Below, piece after piece: positions 35,189-43,597 of a stretch of 64,000 nt of DNA. The position numbers and the translations under genes are program-made. The notes beneath the pieces are model-generated. The model did no database searches. It saw nothing but the letters and a program-made list of their open reading frames with translations, and was not told the DNA's origin. The stretch comes from an uncultured Bacteroidales bacterium (lineage in GTDB: Bacteria; Bacteroidota; Bacteroidia; Bacteroidales; Bacteroidaceae): the NCBI GenBank assembly GCA_902789725.1, contig CADAPC010000001.1, forward strand, positions 94,004 through 158,003. The letters are read 5' to 3'. The stretch's first letter is position 1; every line of letters begins with the position of its first letter.

Positions 35189-35973
35189 TTCTTTCTTTTA
35201 TTGTTCACCCATGTCTTGACTTTCTTGGCGAAGTAGGTGGGGAAGAAGAATACGGCAAGGTAGGCGTAGGCTTGGAGGCTGGAATAGCCAAACACGACTT
35301 TATAGACCTTGGCGTTGTACTTGATGAGGTTGAGTTTGTTGGAGGAAATGCTGCCCGGTACGCTTCGGTAGATGGCCAGCGGCTCTTGGAGGGCGTAAGC
35401 CTTTTTGCATTCCTTCAGAATGTTGAGGAACAAGGCCCAGTCCTGACGCTTGCGGATGGTGGGCATGAAGAACTTGCCATGCTTGGTGGTGTCGTAGATG
35501 GCTGTGAGACAGCCTATTTTGTTGTCGCGCTTCTCTTGAGTAAGGGTGAGGGTGGGGGGCACAATGACTTTCCCGTTAATTTCACCATCGTAAGTGCTGG
35601 TGAAATAGGAGGTGAAGCTTAGGCAACAATCCTTCTCTTTCATGAAGGCCAACTGGAGCTCCAGCTTGTTGGGTAACCAGCGGTCATCGCTGTCGCAGAA
35701 GGCAATGTAACGTCCGGTGGCTTGCTGGATGGAGTTGTTGCGGGCTACACCTGCACCTTTGTTCTTTTCAAGAAAAAAAACTTTTACGCGGCTGTCCTTG
35801 TTGGCATAGTCTTTCAGAATGGCAATAGTTTCAGGGTCGGAAGAGTGATCGTCCGAAATCAGCAATTCCAAATTGGCATACGTCTGCGAAAGGATGCTGT
35901 CGATGCTCTCGCAGATAAGTTTGCCTGTGTTGTAGGAAGGCATGATGACGGATACTTTGTCTTCTTTAGTCAT
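35185..35973 (-). CDS. Glycosyltransferase family 2, 262 aa
   Basis: The GT-A start KVSVIMPSYNTGKLI and DXD-type motif YIAFCDSDDRWLPNK (near 92) are clear. The ending is basic with a hydrophobic segment (YAYLAVFFFPTYFAKKVKTW). It resembles WaaB/WfgS-type GT2 enzymes of Bacteroidetes capsule loci. It starts 12 bases after the epimerase stop and overlaps the next gene by 4 bases. Confidence 0.92.
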   Translation of the reverse strand: MTKEDKVSVIMPSYNTGKLICESIDSILSQTYANLELLISDDHSSDPETIAILKDYANKDSRVKVFFLEKNKGAGVARNNSIQQATGRYIAFCDSDDRWLPNKLELQLAFMKEKDCCLSFTSYFTSTYDGEINGKVIVPPTLTLTQEKRDNKIGCLTAIYDTTKHGKFFMPTIRKRQDWALFLNILKECKKAYALQEPLAIYRSVPGSISSNKLNLIKYNAKVYKVVFGYSSLQAYAYLAVFFFPTYFAKKVKTWVNNKRKK

Positions 35974-35985
35974 GGGATGGCTTTT

Positions 35986-36984
35986 TTATTCTGAAACAAA
36001 AATGACATCGTCGGTTGGTGGGTCAATAAACTCGTACTTCATGGTTCGGGACAGCCCTTCGGAGAGGGTGTAAGGAGCCTTGAAACCGCTGTTAAGCATC
36101 TTGTTGGAGTTGAACTCAGTAGTGGCGCAGAATTTCTTCACGCGCACAGAGCTGATGGCCAGTTTCTGACGTGTGATGAATGCGATGGCATCGAATACAT
36201 AGCCGCCAGCCATACCCATCCAGTAGGGGAAATGAATGTTGGGAATGCGCTTGTTGAACACTTTCTCCACAAGTTGCACAAGGTCGTTGGTGGTGAAGTC
36301 AGGTTTGTCGATGTAGTTGTAGATGTTGTAGCCAGTGGTTTTGTTGTCAATCATGAACTTGACAAACGAGACAACATTGCCCACGTAGGCCATTGACTTT
36401 TTGTTGTTACCGTCGCCCACCATGAGAAAACGGCCGCTGGCAATCTGATGAAGCAGGTTATAGACATTGCCTCGATTGCGTTCGCCAAAAATGACGGTGG
36501 GGCGAATGATATTGATGTTCCAATCGCTGTGTGTCTTATACCATTCTTGCAACACTTGCTCAGCTTGCCATTTCGACTTTCCGTAGTGGTTGAAGGGGGT
36601 CTTCTCACCGTCCTCGTCGGGGTTGTGCTTATTGATGCCATAAACGGCAACTGAAGAAAAGAAAACGATTCTTTTCACTCCGTTCTTTTCCATTGCACGA
36701 AGGGTCTTTTCCATGCCCCCCACGTTGGTGTCGTAGTAGAGAGACACTGGGGTGACATCATCGCGGTGTTGGGCTGCCAGCAGGACAACGAGGTCTGTCT
36801 CTGCCAGCTCCTTATTCATCTGCTCTTCATCGCGCACATCGCCAATGGTGGTATATTGATTGAAAAAATGACTTGGCAGTAGATCTATATTTTTCAACTG
36901 ATAGTCTTCGGAATGTTCTTCCAGAAGGTTCATCAACCGAGTACCTACAAATCCGCTGGCACCTATCAAAGTAATCTTCATCAT
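35986..36984 (-). CDS. NAD-dependent sugar epimerase/dehydratase, 332 aa
   Basis: This short-chain dehydrogenase (extended type) has the N-terminal dinucleotide motif GASGFVG and the catalytic YxxxK in HYGKSKWQAE (near 133). SSVAVYG supplies the catalytic serine region. It probably makes a nucleotide-sugar precursor or modified deoxysugar for the surrounding polysaccharide genes. Start could also be the next ATG at 36981. A -7 promoter box lies 24 bases upstream, so it heads a new transcript of four genes. Confidence 0.9.
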   Translation of the reverse strand: MMKITLIGASGFVGTRLMNLLEEHSEDYQLKNIDLLPSHFFNQYTTIGDVRDEEQMNKELAETDLVVLLAAQHRDDVTPVSLYYDTNVGGMEKTLRAMEKNGVKRIVFFSSVAVYGINKHNPDEDGEKTPFNHYGKSKWQAEQVLQEWYKTHSDWNINIIRPTVIFGERNRGNVYNLLHQIASGRFLMVGDGNNKKSMAYVGNVVSFVKFMIDNKTTGYNIYNYIDKPDFTTNDLVQLVEKVFNKRIPNIHFPYWMGMAGGYVFDAIAFITRQKLAISSVRVKKFCATTEFNSNKMLNSGFKAPYTLSEGLSRTMKYEFIDPPTDDVIFVSE

Positions 36985-37007
36985 GAGTTTCGAAAAAATT
37001 GCTTTTG

Positions 37008-37015
37008 CAAAATTA
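37008..37015 (-). promoter_or_regulatory. -7 box of the epimerase-GT2-TupA-GH16 operon
   Basis: The minus strand reads TAATTTTG, matching TAnnTTTG. No ideal -33 is seen. Confidence 0.5.
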
Positions 37016-37095
37016 CGAAATTTTGTCCAAATAAAGGTGAAGAACTGATAAAAAATGTGTAGGAATGGAAAGATAATGTGTGTAGGTGCCGAATT

Positions 37096-38187
37096 TTAGT
37101 CCATTTTCCTCAAAAACTTTACACATCCGATGAAAAGTCCGTAAATGAAAATGTCGGTAATGGAAATGTATAAGAGGGAAAGATTGGAAATGTAAAGGGC
37201 CCAGTTGATGATACCCATGCAGAAGAAAAGGCAAAGTATGACATAAAGCGTAGTGGTCATGTCGAAGCCAATATTCATGATGATGTGGTGTATGTGGGTC
37301 TTGTCTGGGTCGAACATGTTTTTGTGATTCAATTTGCGCTGGATGGCCACTCTTACAACATCGATGCAAGGAATGAAGATGAGGGTGAACGATATGAGTG
37401 TGGCTCCTTCAGGGTGGAGCAGTTTTTTGTTTTCATAGACCATGGGGTACTTGATGGCGAGGTAAGCGATGACATAGCCCAAAAAGAGGCTTCCTGAATC
37501 GCCCATGAAGGTTTTGAGCCGTCCTACCTTTCCATAGACATTGAAGAAGAAGAAGCCGAGGGTGGCTCCAGCTAAACTGATGCTGATGAGACTGAACAGG
37601 TAGGCCTCTAATTCGAAGAAACAATAGGAGAAAGTACCTAATATAAGGCAAGCCAAGCTGGATGCCAGGCCGTCGATACCGTCTATGAGGTTCATTGCGT
37701 TGACAACGAGAAGGATGACGAAAACGGTGAGGGGATAGCCAATGTAGATGGGTATTTCGTAGATACCCAAAATACCATGCAGGTTAGTAATCATTAGGTT
37801 GCAAAGGGGAAACAGGAATGCTGCAATTGTTTGGATGACGAACTTGTGGACGGCTTTCATTCCTTTCAAGTCGTCAAAGATGCCGATGGTGTAGATGAGA
37901 ATGGCTCCGATGACCATCATGATGTTTGAAAAACCTATTTGGAGGTTCTGGCTAATGCCTTGATACATGATGAGTAGGGTAATGACTACCCCCACACTTA
38001 GCGAGGGCATGAACAATGAGCCGCCCAGTCTCGGTATGGCATTTTTGTGCACCTTGCGTGTATTGGGTAAGTCGAAAAGTTCGTGCGTGTTACACATTTT
38101 CACTAAAAAGGGTGTACAAATCAATGAAAAGACGAGACTGATAGTGAAGGCTGTGATGATGTATGCGTAATTGATGGTCATTTGCAT
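37096..38187 (-). CDS. WecA/MraY-type undecaprenyl-phosphate phosphosugar transferase, 363 aa
   Basis: This polytopic (about 10 helices) inner-membrane enzyme has the family motifs IGIFDDLKG (101-109), NAMNLIDGIDGLA (163-175), GDSGSLFLGY (near 233) and the cytosolic HIHH motif (near 292). The HIHH form and length favour a WecA-like GlcNAc-1-P (or related) transferase starting a surface glycan on undecaprenyl phosphate, rather than peptidoglycan MraY. It lies upstream of the epimerase operon on the same strand. Confidence 0.9.
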   Translation of the reverse strand: MQMTINYAYIITAFTISLVFSLICTPFLVKMCNTHELFDLPNTRKVHKNAIPRLGGSLFMPSLSVGVVITLLIMYQGISQNLQIGFSNIMMVIGAILIYTIGIFDDLKGMKAVHKFVIQTIAAFLFPLCNLMITNLHGILGIYEIPIYIGYPLTVFVILLVVNAMNLIDGIDGLASSLACLILGTFSYCFFELEAYLFSLISISLAGATLGFFFFNVYGKVGRLKTFMGDSGSLFLGYVIAYLAIKYPMVYENKKLLHPEGATLISFTLIFIPCIDVVRVAIQRKLNHKNMFDPDKTHIHHIIMNIGFDMTTTLYVILCLFFCMGIINWALYISNLSLLYISITDIFIYGLFIGCVKFLRKMD

Positions 38188-38251
38188 TGACTAAATCGTT
38201 TGAATATTGAAACCACGAGAATATATTGATGTTTATTAAACGTGAAAAACT

Positions 38252-38270
38252 GTTATTTATTGTGAATAAC
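38252..38270 (-). terminator. Possible terminator of the lipocalin-like gene
   Basis: Arms GTTATT (38252-38257) and AATAAC (38265-38270) form a short stem followed on the minus strand by AGTTTTTC. It is weak but well placed. Confidence 0.4.
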
Positions 38271-38309
38271 TGTAATTATTTTCATTGGAAGGTTGATTTA
38301 TCCTCTTTT

Positions 38310-38741
38310 TTAGTGCTTTCTGAAATGGAGACGATAATACAAGCTTTTGAGTTGAAGGGTATTGCTTTTTAACTCTTCGACATAAAAACGCTCTTCTGTG
38401 CCAACAATGCCCAAGGGTTGGAGGAGGCTATCATTTTTCAGAGGCAGGAGATTGTCTTTTGTGAGCACATGGAAGGGATTGAAAATGCGGAGGCTATCGT
38501 TTCTTCTTTCAAAGTGGAACATGATTCTCAAATCGCCATTGTCAATGTCTCTCACTTGCAGCAGGTCTGTTTCGATGCCCCAATAGATGTCACTATGGGT
38601 CATGTCGCACACCCCCATTGTGGCGAGCGTGTCTATCTGGCGCAACTGCCAGTTTCCGTCCAGCGCACCATTATTGGATGTTTCTATCTCACATGCTGAG
38701 AGAGAGAAACACACCAGCAATGTGTAAATGAATGATCTCAT
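38310..38741 (-). CDS. Lipocalin-like lipoprotein, 143 aa
   Basis: ATG 38741 gives a lipoprotein signal (MRSFIYTLLVCFSLSAC, Cys17). The mature part begins with LDGNWQLRQIDTLA, a lipocalin-like DGxWxL start, and has alternating strands. Function is unknown; lipocalin-like lipoproteins of this size are common in Bacteroidales. A longer frame starting inside the wzi region is rejected because it would bury the signal peptide. Confidence 0.75.
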   Translation of the reverse strand: MRSFIYTLLVCFSLSACEIETSNNGALDGNWQLRQIDTLATMGVCDMTHSDIYWGIETDLLQVRDIDNGDLRIMFHFERRNDSLRIFNPFHVLTKDNLLPLKNDSLLQPLGIVGTEERFYVEELKSNTLQLKSLYYRLHFRKH

Positions 38742-38832
38742 GGATATCTTTCGTTCAATGTTTGTTTTGCCTTTTTCTGCATGTGCATGCACTTTTTCTA
38801 TGTTTTTTCTTGTAATTCTGCTGTAGAGGCAT

Positions 38833-40362
38833 TTATCGTTCAAACCTGAGGGTGATTGCTCCTCCTGTGTTGTTGCCTCTCAATGCTCCGCGGTCGATGC
38901 CCAACGCTGCTCCAATGTGTAGTCCGTCAATGAGCACATGGGCGTGATAGTCCGTTTCAATGCCAATGCTCACATTACGCTTGGGATTGATGTATGGCTG
39001 ATCGTAGGTGCCCAAACCTTCTTGCCAGGAAGCGCGAATGCGGTAGCGGAAGTCTTGGGTGGGTCGGCCTGCTACTCCGATGTGCCAAGCTACAAAGCGG
39101 TTGCATTGGAATTTTAAGGTTCCGTCTGTGTTGTAGATGGGGGAGAGATAAAGTGGATTGCCCAAGGTCTGTCCCCAATGTTGCCATCCGGATGTGATGC
39201 CGTTGTTGTAGTAGTTGTCGTTGCCGCCTATATGGTCTGTTATCTGAGCTGTGTGATCGCTATAGACAGGACCACTCTGGTATTTCGTGTAGATGTATTC
39301 TACCACCGCACTGGTGATCCACCCTTTGGATCTATTGAGAGTCATGTCGGCTCCCAGCATGATGTCCTTTAACGGATACAGTAAATATCGTCTTTTCTTC
39401 TTCTTCATCTGTCCGTTTTCGTAGGCATAACCATCATAGTCGAGGTGGAACATGGCTGAGTGGTCTTCGAAGAAATGGTCGGCATAGAGTCCGTATTTGG
39501 CAAACCCTGTATTGTAGTTCAGGCGCATCAACCAACTGCCCAGCATATTTCCCTCGTTGTTTTCTGTGGCTCCATCATTTGCTGTATCAGTGCCTCCGCC
39601 CTTGAAGGCGTGCCAGAAAGATGAGAGCGAGCGATTGCTCTTTAACTCTACATAATTGCCGCCTTGGTATCTGAAATGATGTCCTCCAAATTGTGTTGCC
39701 ATTTCCAATCCTAATTCAACGTTGAACGGTTTTCCCTTTTTCCCTAATCTCAGATAGCCTGCCTTGGTGTGCATTAGCATGTCTTGGTCATAGGAGCTTG
39801 TTCCTTTGGCAATTCGTCTTTGGAACATGTTGTCTGAGTACATTCCCAAAGCAATGTGTCCTTTGAAAGACAGGAATCCTTTTGTGCCGGGTATTTGCCA
39901 ATAATTGGGTAGGGCTAATCGAATCTCGGGATAAGGATGGGCGTTGATGCCCAAAGTTTGTGGCCCGCTGCTCAATTCGTGGTTCTTCAACTGCATGGGT
40001 TGCTGCTTGGCACCGATGGTGAGGAGACCTTTCATCCATCGGACATCCATGTACATCTGTTGCACAAAAAGGTCGGCAGTGTGGTTGTTTGCCAAGTACA
40101 TGTCGATGCCATATCCTGTTTCCCAGTTCCGCAGGGAGTCTGTGTCTGTGCTTTGAAATACGCTTCCTCTCACATAGCCGGAATTTCTCTCGATGGAGGA
40201 TAACCCGTAGCGGTTAGCCGTTAGCCAGAAAGGAGCATGACTTCCGTCAGAGAGGTTGCCAGACATTTCTATAGAATAAGAAAATCCTTTGCCCGAATCA
40301 AACGACTGGGCAAAGGCATTGTTTGCTATAACAATGAGCGAAATAAGAAATGTCCGTTTCAT
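38833..40362 (-). CDS. Wzi-family capsule assembly outer-membrane protein, 509 aa
   Basis: A signal peptide (cleaved after NAFAQ) precedes a beta-barrel of alternating aromatic strands. Wzi-like features include HAPFWLTANRYGLSS near the start, VQQMYMDVRWMKGLLTIGAKQQP and repeated Tyr/Trp-rich strands. Wzi anchors or organises capsule at the cell surface. It lies 21 bases downstream of rny on the same strand, so it may be read through from it. Confidence 0.85.
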   Translation of the reverse strand: MKRTFLISLIVIANNAFAQSFDSGKGFSYSIEMSGNLSDGSHAPFWLTANRYGLSSIERNSGYVRGSVFQSTDTDSLRNWETGYGIDMYLANNHTADLFVQQMYMDVRWMKGLLTIGAKQQPMQLKNHELSSGPQTLGINAHPYPEIRLALPNYWQIPGTKGFLSFKGHIALGMYSDNMFQRRIAKGTSSYDQDMLMHTKAGYLRLGKKGKPFNVELGLEMATQFGGHHFRYQGGNYVELKSNRSLSSFWHAFKGGGTDTANDGATENNEGNMLGSWLMRLNYNTGFAKYGLYADHFFEDHSAMFHLDYDGYAYENGQMKKKKRRYLLYPLKDIMLGADMTLNRSKGWITSAVVEYIYTKYQSGPVYSDHTAQITDHIGGNDNYYNNGITSGWQHWGQTLGNPLYLSPIYNTDGTLKFQCNRFVAWHIGVAGRPTQDFRYRIRASWQEGLGTYDQPYINPKRNVSIGIETDYHAHVLIDGLHIGAALGIDRGALRGNNTGGAITLRFER

Positions 40363-40383
40363 GTTGATAGTTGTTTGTCGTTA

Positions 40384-41904
40384 TTACTTGGCAAATGCAA
40401 CAGCACGGGTTTCACGGATAACAGTAATTTTAACTTGTCCTGGATAGGTCATTTCGTCCTGAATCTTTTTGGCTATGTCTGCACTGAGAGCATCAATCTC
40501 TTTGTCGGAAATCTTGTCAGCTCCTACAATGACACGCAGCTCACGACCAGCCTGGATGGCATAGGTCTTCGTTACTCCAGGATAACTTGCTGCAAGGTTC
40601 TCCAAGTCGTTCAAACGTTTCAGGTAAGCTTCGACAATTTCGCGACGTGCTCCTGGACGAGCACCACTGATGGCATCGCACACCTGCACAATGGGAGCCA
40701 GCAGGGTGGTCATTTCCATTTCATCGTGGTGTGCGCCGATGGCATTGCAGATATCGGGCTTCTCTTTGTATTTTTCAGCAATTTGGGCACCGTAGAGTGC
40801 ATGTGGAATTTCCAGTTGCTCGTCAGGCACTTTGCCAATGTCGTGCAAAAGTCCTGCACGGCGGGCTTTCTTGGGATTCAGCCCTAATTCAGCAGCCATC
40901 ACAGCACAGAGGTTGGCTGTTTCACGTGCATGCTGCAAAAGGTTCTGTCCGTATGATGAGCGGTACTTCATTTTACCGACAATGCGTACCAACTCTGGAT
41001 GCAAGCCATGAACGCCAAGATCGATGCAAGTACGCTTTCCTGTCTCAACAATCTCATCTTCCACTTGCTTCTTCACTTTGGCCACAACTTCCTCAATGCG
41101 AGCTGGGTGAATGCGACCGTCAGCCACGAGCTGGTGGAGAGCCAAGCGGCAAATTTCACGGCGTACAGGGTCAAAAGCACTGATGACAATAGCCTCAGGA
41201 GTGTCATCTACCACTATTTCTGTTCCAGTGGCAGCTTCCAAAGCGCGAATGTTGCGTCCTTCACGACCAATCACACGGCCCTTCACTTCATCAGAATCTA
41301 TGTGGAACACGCTGACAGAATTTTCAACGGCTGTTTCGCTGGCTACACGTTGAATGGACTGAATGACAATTTTCTTTGCCTCCTTATTGGCTGTCATCTT
41401 CGCCTCATCCATGATTTCGTTAATGTATTGCTGAGCCTGGGTCTTGGCTTCATCTTTGAGCGATTCGATGAGCGACTCACGCGCCTCTTCTGTGGTCAAT
41501 CCTGATATGGTTTCCAGTTTTGAACGCTGCTCTGTGATGAGAGAGTCCAGGCGCTCATGCTGTTTGGTGAGATTGATGCGCTGAGACTCTATGTCGCGTG
41601 TCTTTTTCTGAATTTCTTCGTGCTGCTGGTTCAGCGACAGTTCGCGCTGTTTTAGCTTGTTCTCATAAGCCTGCATTTTTTGATTGCGCTGATTGGCCTC
41701 CTTGTCCAGCTCCGACTTGCGGGTGAGGAACTTTTCCTTCAGTTCAAGCTGTTTCTTTTCCTTGAGCGCTTCGGCTTCAATTTCCGCTTCTTTGATAATT
41801 TGGTTGTACCGCTGTTTGATGATGTAACGGAACAGGATAAATCCTATGACACCGCCCAGAATGAGGCAGCCAACTGCAATGACTATTGCTAATATTATAT
41901 CCAT
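40384..41904 (-). CDS. rny: Ribonuclease Y
   Basis: The ATG at 41904 gives an N-terminal membrane helix ([23 protein letters not shown]), then a long coiled coil (about 40-200), a KH RNA-binding domain ([21 protein letters not shown]) and an HD phosphohydrolase domain with [11 protein letters not shown] and HHDEMEM. It is 506 aa, typical of RNase Y (about 510-520). It is a membrane-anchored endoribonuclease for mRNA turnover. It follows zapA on the same strand with a structured intergenic RNA between them. Confidence 0.95.
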   Translation of the reverse strand: MDIILAIVIAVGCLILGGVIGFILFRYIIKQRYNQIIKEAEIEAEALKEKKQLELKEKFLTRKSELDKEANQRNQKMQAYENKLKQRELSLNQQHEEIQKKTRDIESQRINLTKQHERLDSLITEQRSKLETISGLTTEEARESLIESLKDEAKTQAQQYINEIMDEAKMTANKEAKKIVIQSIQRVASETAVENSVSVFHIDSDEVKGRVIGREGRNIRALEAATGTEIVVDDTPEAIVISAFDPVRREICRLALHQLVADGRIHPARIEEVVAKVKKQVEDEIVETGKRTCIDLGVHGLHPELVRIVGKMKYRSSYGQNLLQHARETANLCAVMAAELGLNPKKARRAGLLHDIGKVPDEQLEIPHALYGAQIAEKYKEKPDICNAIGAHHDEMEMTTLLAPIVQVCDAISGARPGARREIVEAYLKRLNDLENLAASYPGVTKTYAIQAGRELRVIVGADKISDKEIDALSADIAKKIQDEMTYPGQVKITVIRETRAVAFAK

Positions 41905-41934
41905 TTTGTTGTTTTGTTTGAAGTTATACAATAT

Positions 41935-42054
41935 AAAAAAACACAATTCAAGTCGTTCACATTTGGATAAGAACGTGAAAAACTGAAATTGTGCCGTAAT
42001 GTTTCGCTAAAGGTGCATCATTGCCTTCACATTATTCATATATGGGAAAGGCAA
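41935..42054 (-). ncRNA. Structured RNA/terminator candidate between zapA and rny
   Basis: On the minus strand two hairpins follow zapA: 42054-42021 (stem TTGCCTT/AAGGCAA, 20-base loop) and 41993-41942 (outer stem CACAATT/AATTGTG, inner CGTTC/GAACG). The second ends in seven T residues (41941-41935), a rho-independent end. It may be a small RNA ending here or a 3'-UTR. 6S RNA is next to zapA in Proteobacteria, but I cannot trace the 6S central bubble, so that identity is unproven. Confidence 0.4.
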
Positions 42055-42068
42055 AATTGCGTTATGAT

Positions 42069-42359
42069 TTACTTGATGCCAAGAGTTTCAATTTCCTTTT
42101 CTATGTCTTGTATCATCTCTACGTATGGCTGGGTGTCGAGTCGATTGGCTGCCTTCACAGCCTCGACGGATGTGTTGAGCATAGCCATTGCGTAGTAGTA
42201 CTTGTCGTTAGGCAAATGAGGATAAGCATCGCGCAACCGCTGGATGCGGCGTTGAATGCTGGACGCAGCATCTCTATAAATCTTCTCCTCCTCAGGGGTT
42301 GAGACCTGCAAAGGGAGAGGAATATCTTCGATAGTTACGTTGATGTTTAGTTTTGCCAT
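42069..42359 (-). CDS. zapA: Cell division protein ZapA
   Basis: The 96-aa protein matches ZapA: an N-terminal strand region (KLNINVTIEDIPLPLQVSTPEEE), the helical region (YRDAASSIQRRIQRLRDAYP) and a C-terminal coiled coil ending in MIQDIEKEIETLGIK. It stabilises FtsZ polymers at midcell. It is second in a minus-strand pair with a 107-aa coiled-coil protein upstream and is followed by the structured RNA and rny. Confidence 0.88.
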   Translation of the reverse strand: MAKLNINVTIEDIPLPLQVSTPEEEKIYRDAASSIQRRIQRLRDAYPHLPNDKYYYAMAMLNTSVEAVKAANRLDTQPYVEMIQDIEKEIETLGIK

Positions 42360-42427
42360 GATTAGAGCACTATTGTTGGTCTGAAAGCACGCTCCTTCTT
42401 CTCCTGAGCAGAAAGTGGATGTGCTTG

Positions 42428-42751
42428 TCAGTTGTTGCCACCTGTGTCTTCTTCTGTCTCAGAGGACAACATGCTGATACATTTATTAATTTCGCGAACC
42501 AGTCGAGTGATTTTCATCTTCGATTCCTTGATGTCGGCATCGCTGATTTCAATCATTTTGGCCAATTTCAGATTGTTGTAATCATTCTTGCTCTGTGTCA
42601 CTTCAGCCTTGAGCTTCTTGATTTCCTCCTCTTTGCTTTCCAATTCAGTGTAAAGGTCGGCATTTTCTTGTTTCAGCACACGGTATTGAGCGATGACTTG
42701 ACGTACCTTCGCTTCAAAACTTTTCATTGACTGTCTTTCTTCTGTTGTCAT
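42428..42751 (-). CDS. Coiled-coil protein, possible ZapB-like division partner, 107 aa
   Basis: Nearly the whole protein is a long heptad-rich helix (KVRQVIAQYRVLKQENADLYTEL onwards) with a second helix (ADIKESKMKITRLVREINKCI) and an acidic end. It is immediately upstream of zapA (68-base gap) under one promoter. A role beside ZapA in FtsZ-ring organisation is inferred from position and shape only. A start at 42727 (MKSFEAKV) is also possible. Confidence 0.7.
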   Translation of the reverse strand: MTTEERQSMKSFEAKVRQVIAQYRVLKQENADLYTELESKEEEIKKLKAEVTQSKNDYNNLKLAKMIEISDADIKESKMKITRLVREINKCISMLSSETEEDTGGNN

Positions 42752-42799
42752 GCTAAGAGTCGTGTGTTAAAAACAGGGAGTCGTAACAACAATTTTATG

Positions 42800-42830
42800 C
42801 AAAATTATATATTTAATTGGACTTAAACAA
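42800..42830 (-). promoter_or_regulatory. Promoter of the coiled-coil/zapA unit
   Basis: On the minus strand TTG (42830-42828) and TAATTTTG (42807-42800) are 20 bases apart, a strong Bacteroidetes promoter match 49 bases before the coiled-coil start. Confidence 0.7.
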
Positions 42831-42914
42831 TCCTTTTGAAGATTTTTTCTTAGTTTGTTGAGGAAAAAGATGAGATAAGCACCTTTTTGTACCTCAAATA
42901 GAACGTTCTAAAAG

Positions 42915-43559
42915 TTATTTTTTCAATTTAGCTTCGGCCTTTGCCACTTCCTCTTGCGAAGGGTTGGGCTCTTTCTTGGCCAATGCGATTAGGTTATATA
43001 CGTATTCCTGTATCCACCCTTCGCTGAAGCCTAACATCTGCTGGTACTTGCGCACCGCAAACACTGATTTCCTCACACTGTCATCGTTCCAAGTGTCTTT
43101 AGTCAAAATGTCATGAACGGTACTGTCGGTGAGTTTCCTTACCATCTTTTTCATGAAGCCAGGGATGCGGAACTTCCATTTCAGAAGATTACCCATGAGC
43201 ATCATGGTGTCTTGTGTGAACCCCTGAAAGAGGTACAGGTAGCGGCTTACGTCATTTTGGGTTCGGCAGCCTTTCTTGATGCTGTTGTCGATTTCCTTGA
43301 AAAAACTGTCGCTGATGCCATAGAGGTCTTGGAGCATTTTAGTGCATGCTTTCTTCTCGCCGATGCCCAACTTGTTGTTGACGGTTGCCACGTGGAGTGT
43401 GCGCTTGAAAGTGAGCAAATCAGGTAGTGCTGCTAAATTGGATATGCCCAGGTTGGCAGCCAATACACTTTGGAAATAGACGCGAATGAGTGTCATAAAG
43501 TCTTCCATCCCACCCACGTTTTCTTTCTTTTTCTTCTTGAAAATATCTAAAAAAGCCAT
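42915..43559 (-). CDS. Conserved protein of unknown function, 214 aa
   Basis: The start MAFLDIFKKKKKENVGG has a basic patch, followed by an all-helical protein (FMTLIRVYFQSVLAANLGISNLAALPDLL, ACTKMLQDLYGISDSFFKEI, SVFAVRKYQQMLGF). No signal peptide, membrane helix or catalytic motif is evident. The gene follows the sugar transferase gene on the same strand with a 38-base gap, so it may be cotranscribed. I do not recognise the family; similar helical proteins occur in Bacteroidales but without known function. Confidence 0.75.
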   Translation of the reverse strand: MAFLDIFKKKKKENVGGMEDFMTLIRVYFQSVLAANLGISNLAALPDLLTFKRTLHVATVNNKLGIGEKKACTKMLQDLYGISDSFFKEIDNSIKKGCRTQNDVSRYLYLFQGFTQDTMMLMGNLLKWKFRIPGFMKKMVRKLTDSTVHDILTKDTWNDDSVRKSVFAVRKYQQMLGFSEGWIQEYVYNLIALAKKEPNPSQEEVAKAEAKLKK

Positions 43560-43597
43560 GTGGAATATTAAAATATTAGTGATTGATGAAGTTGGAG

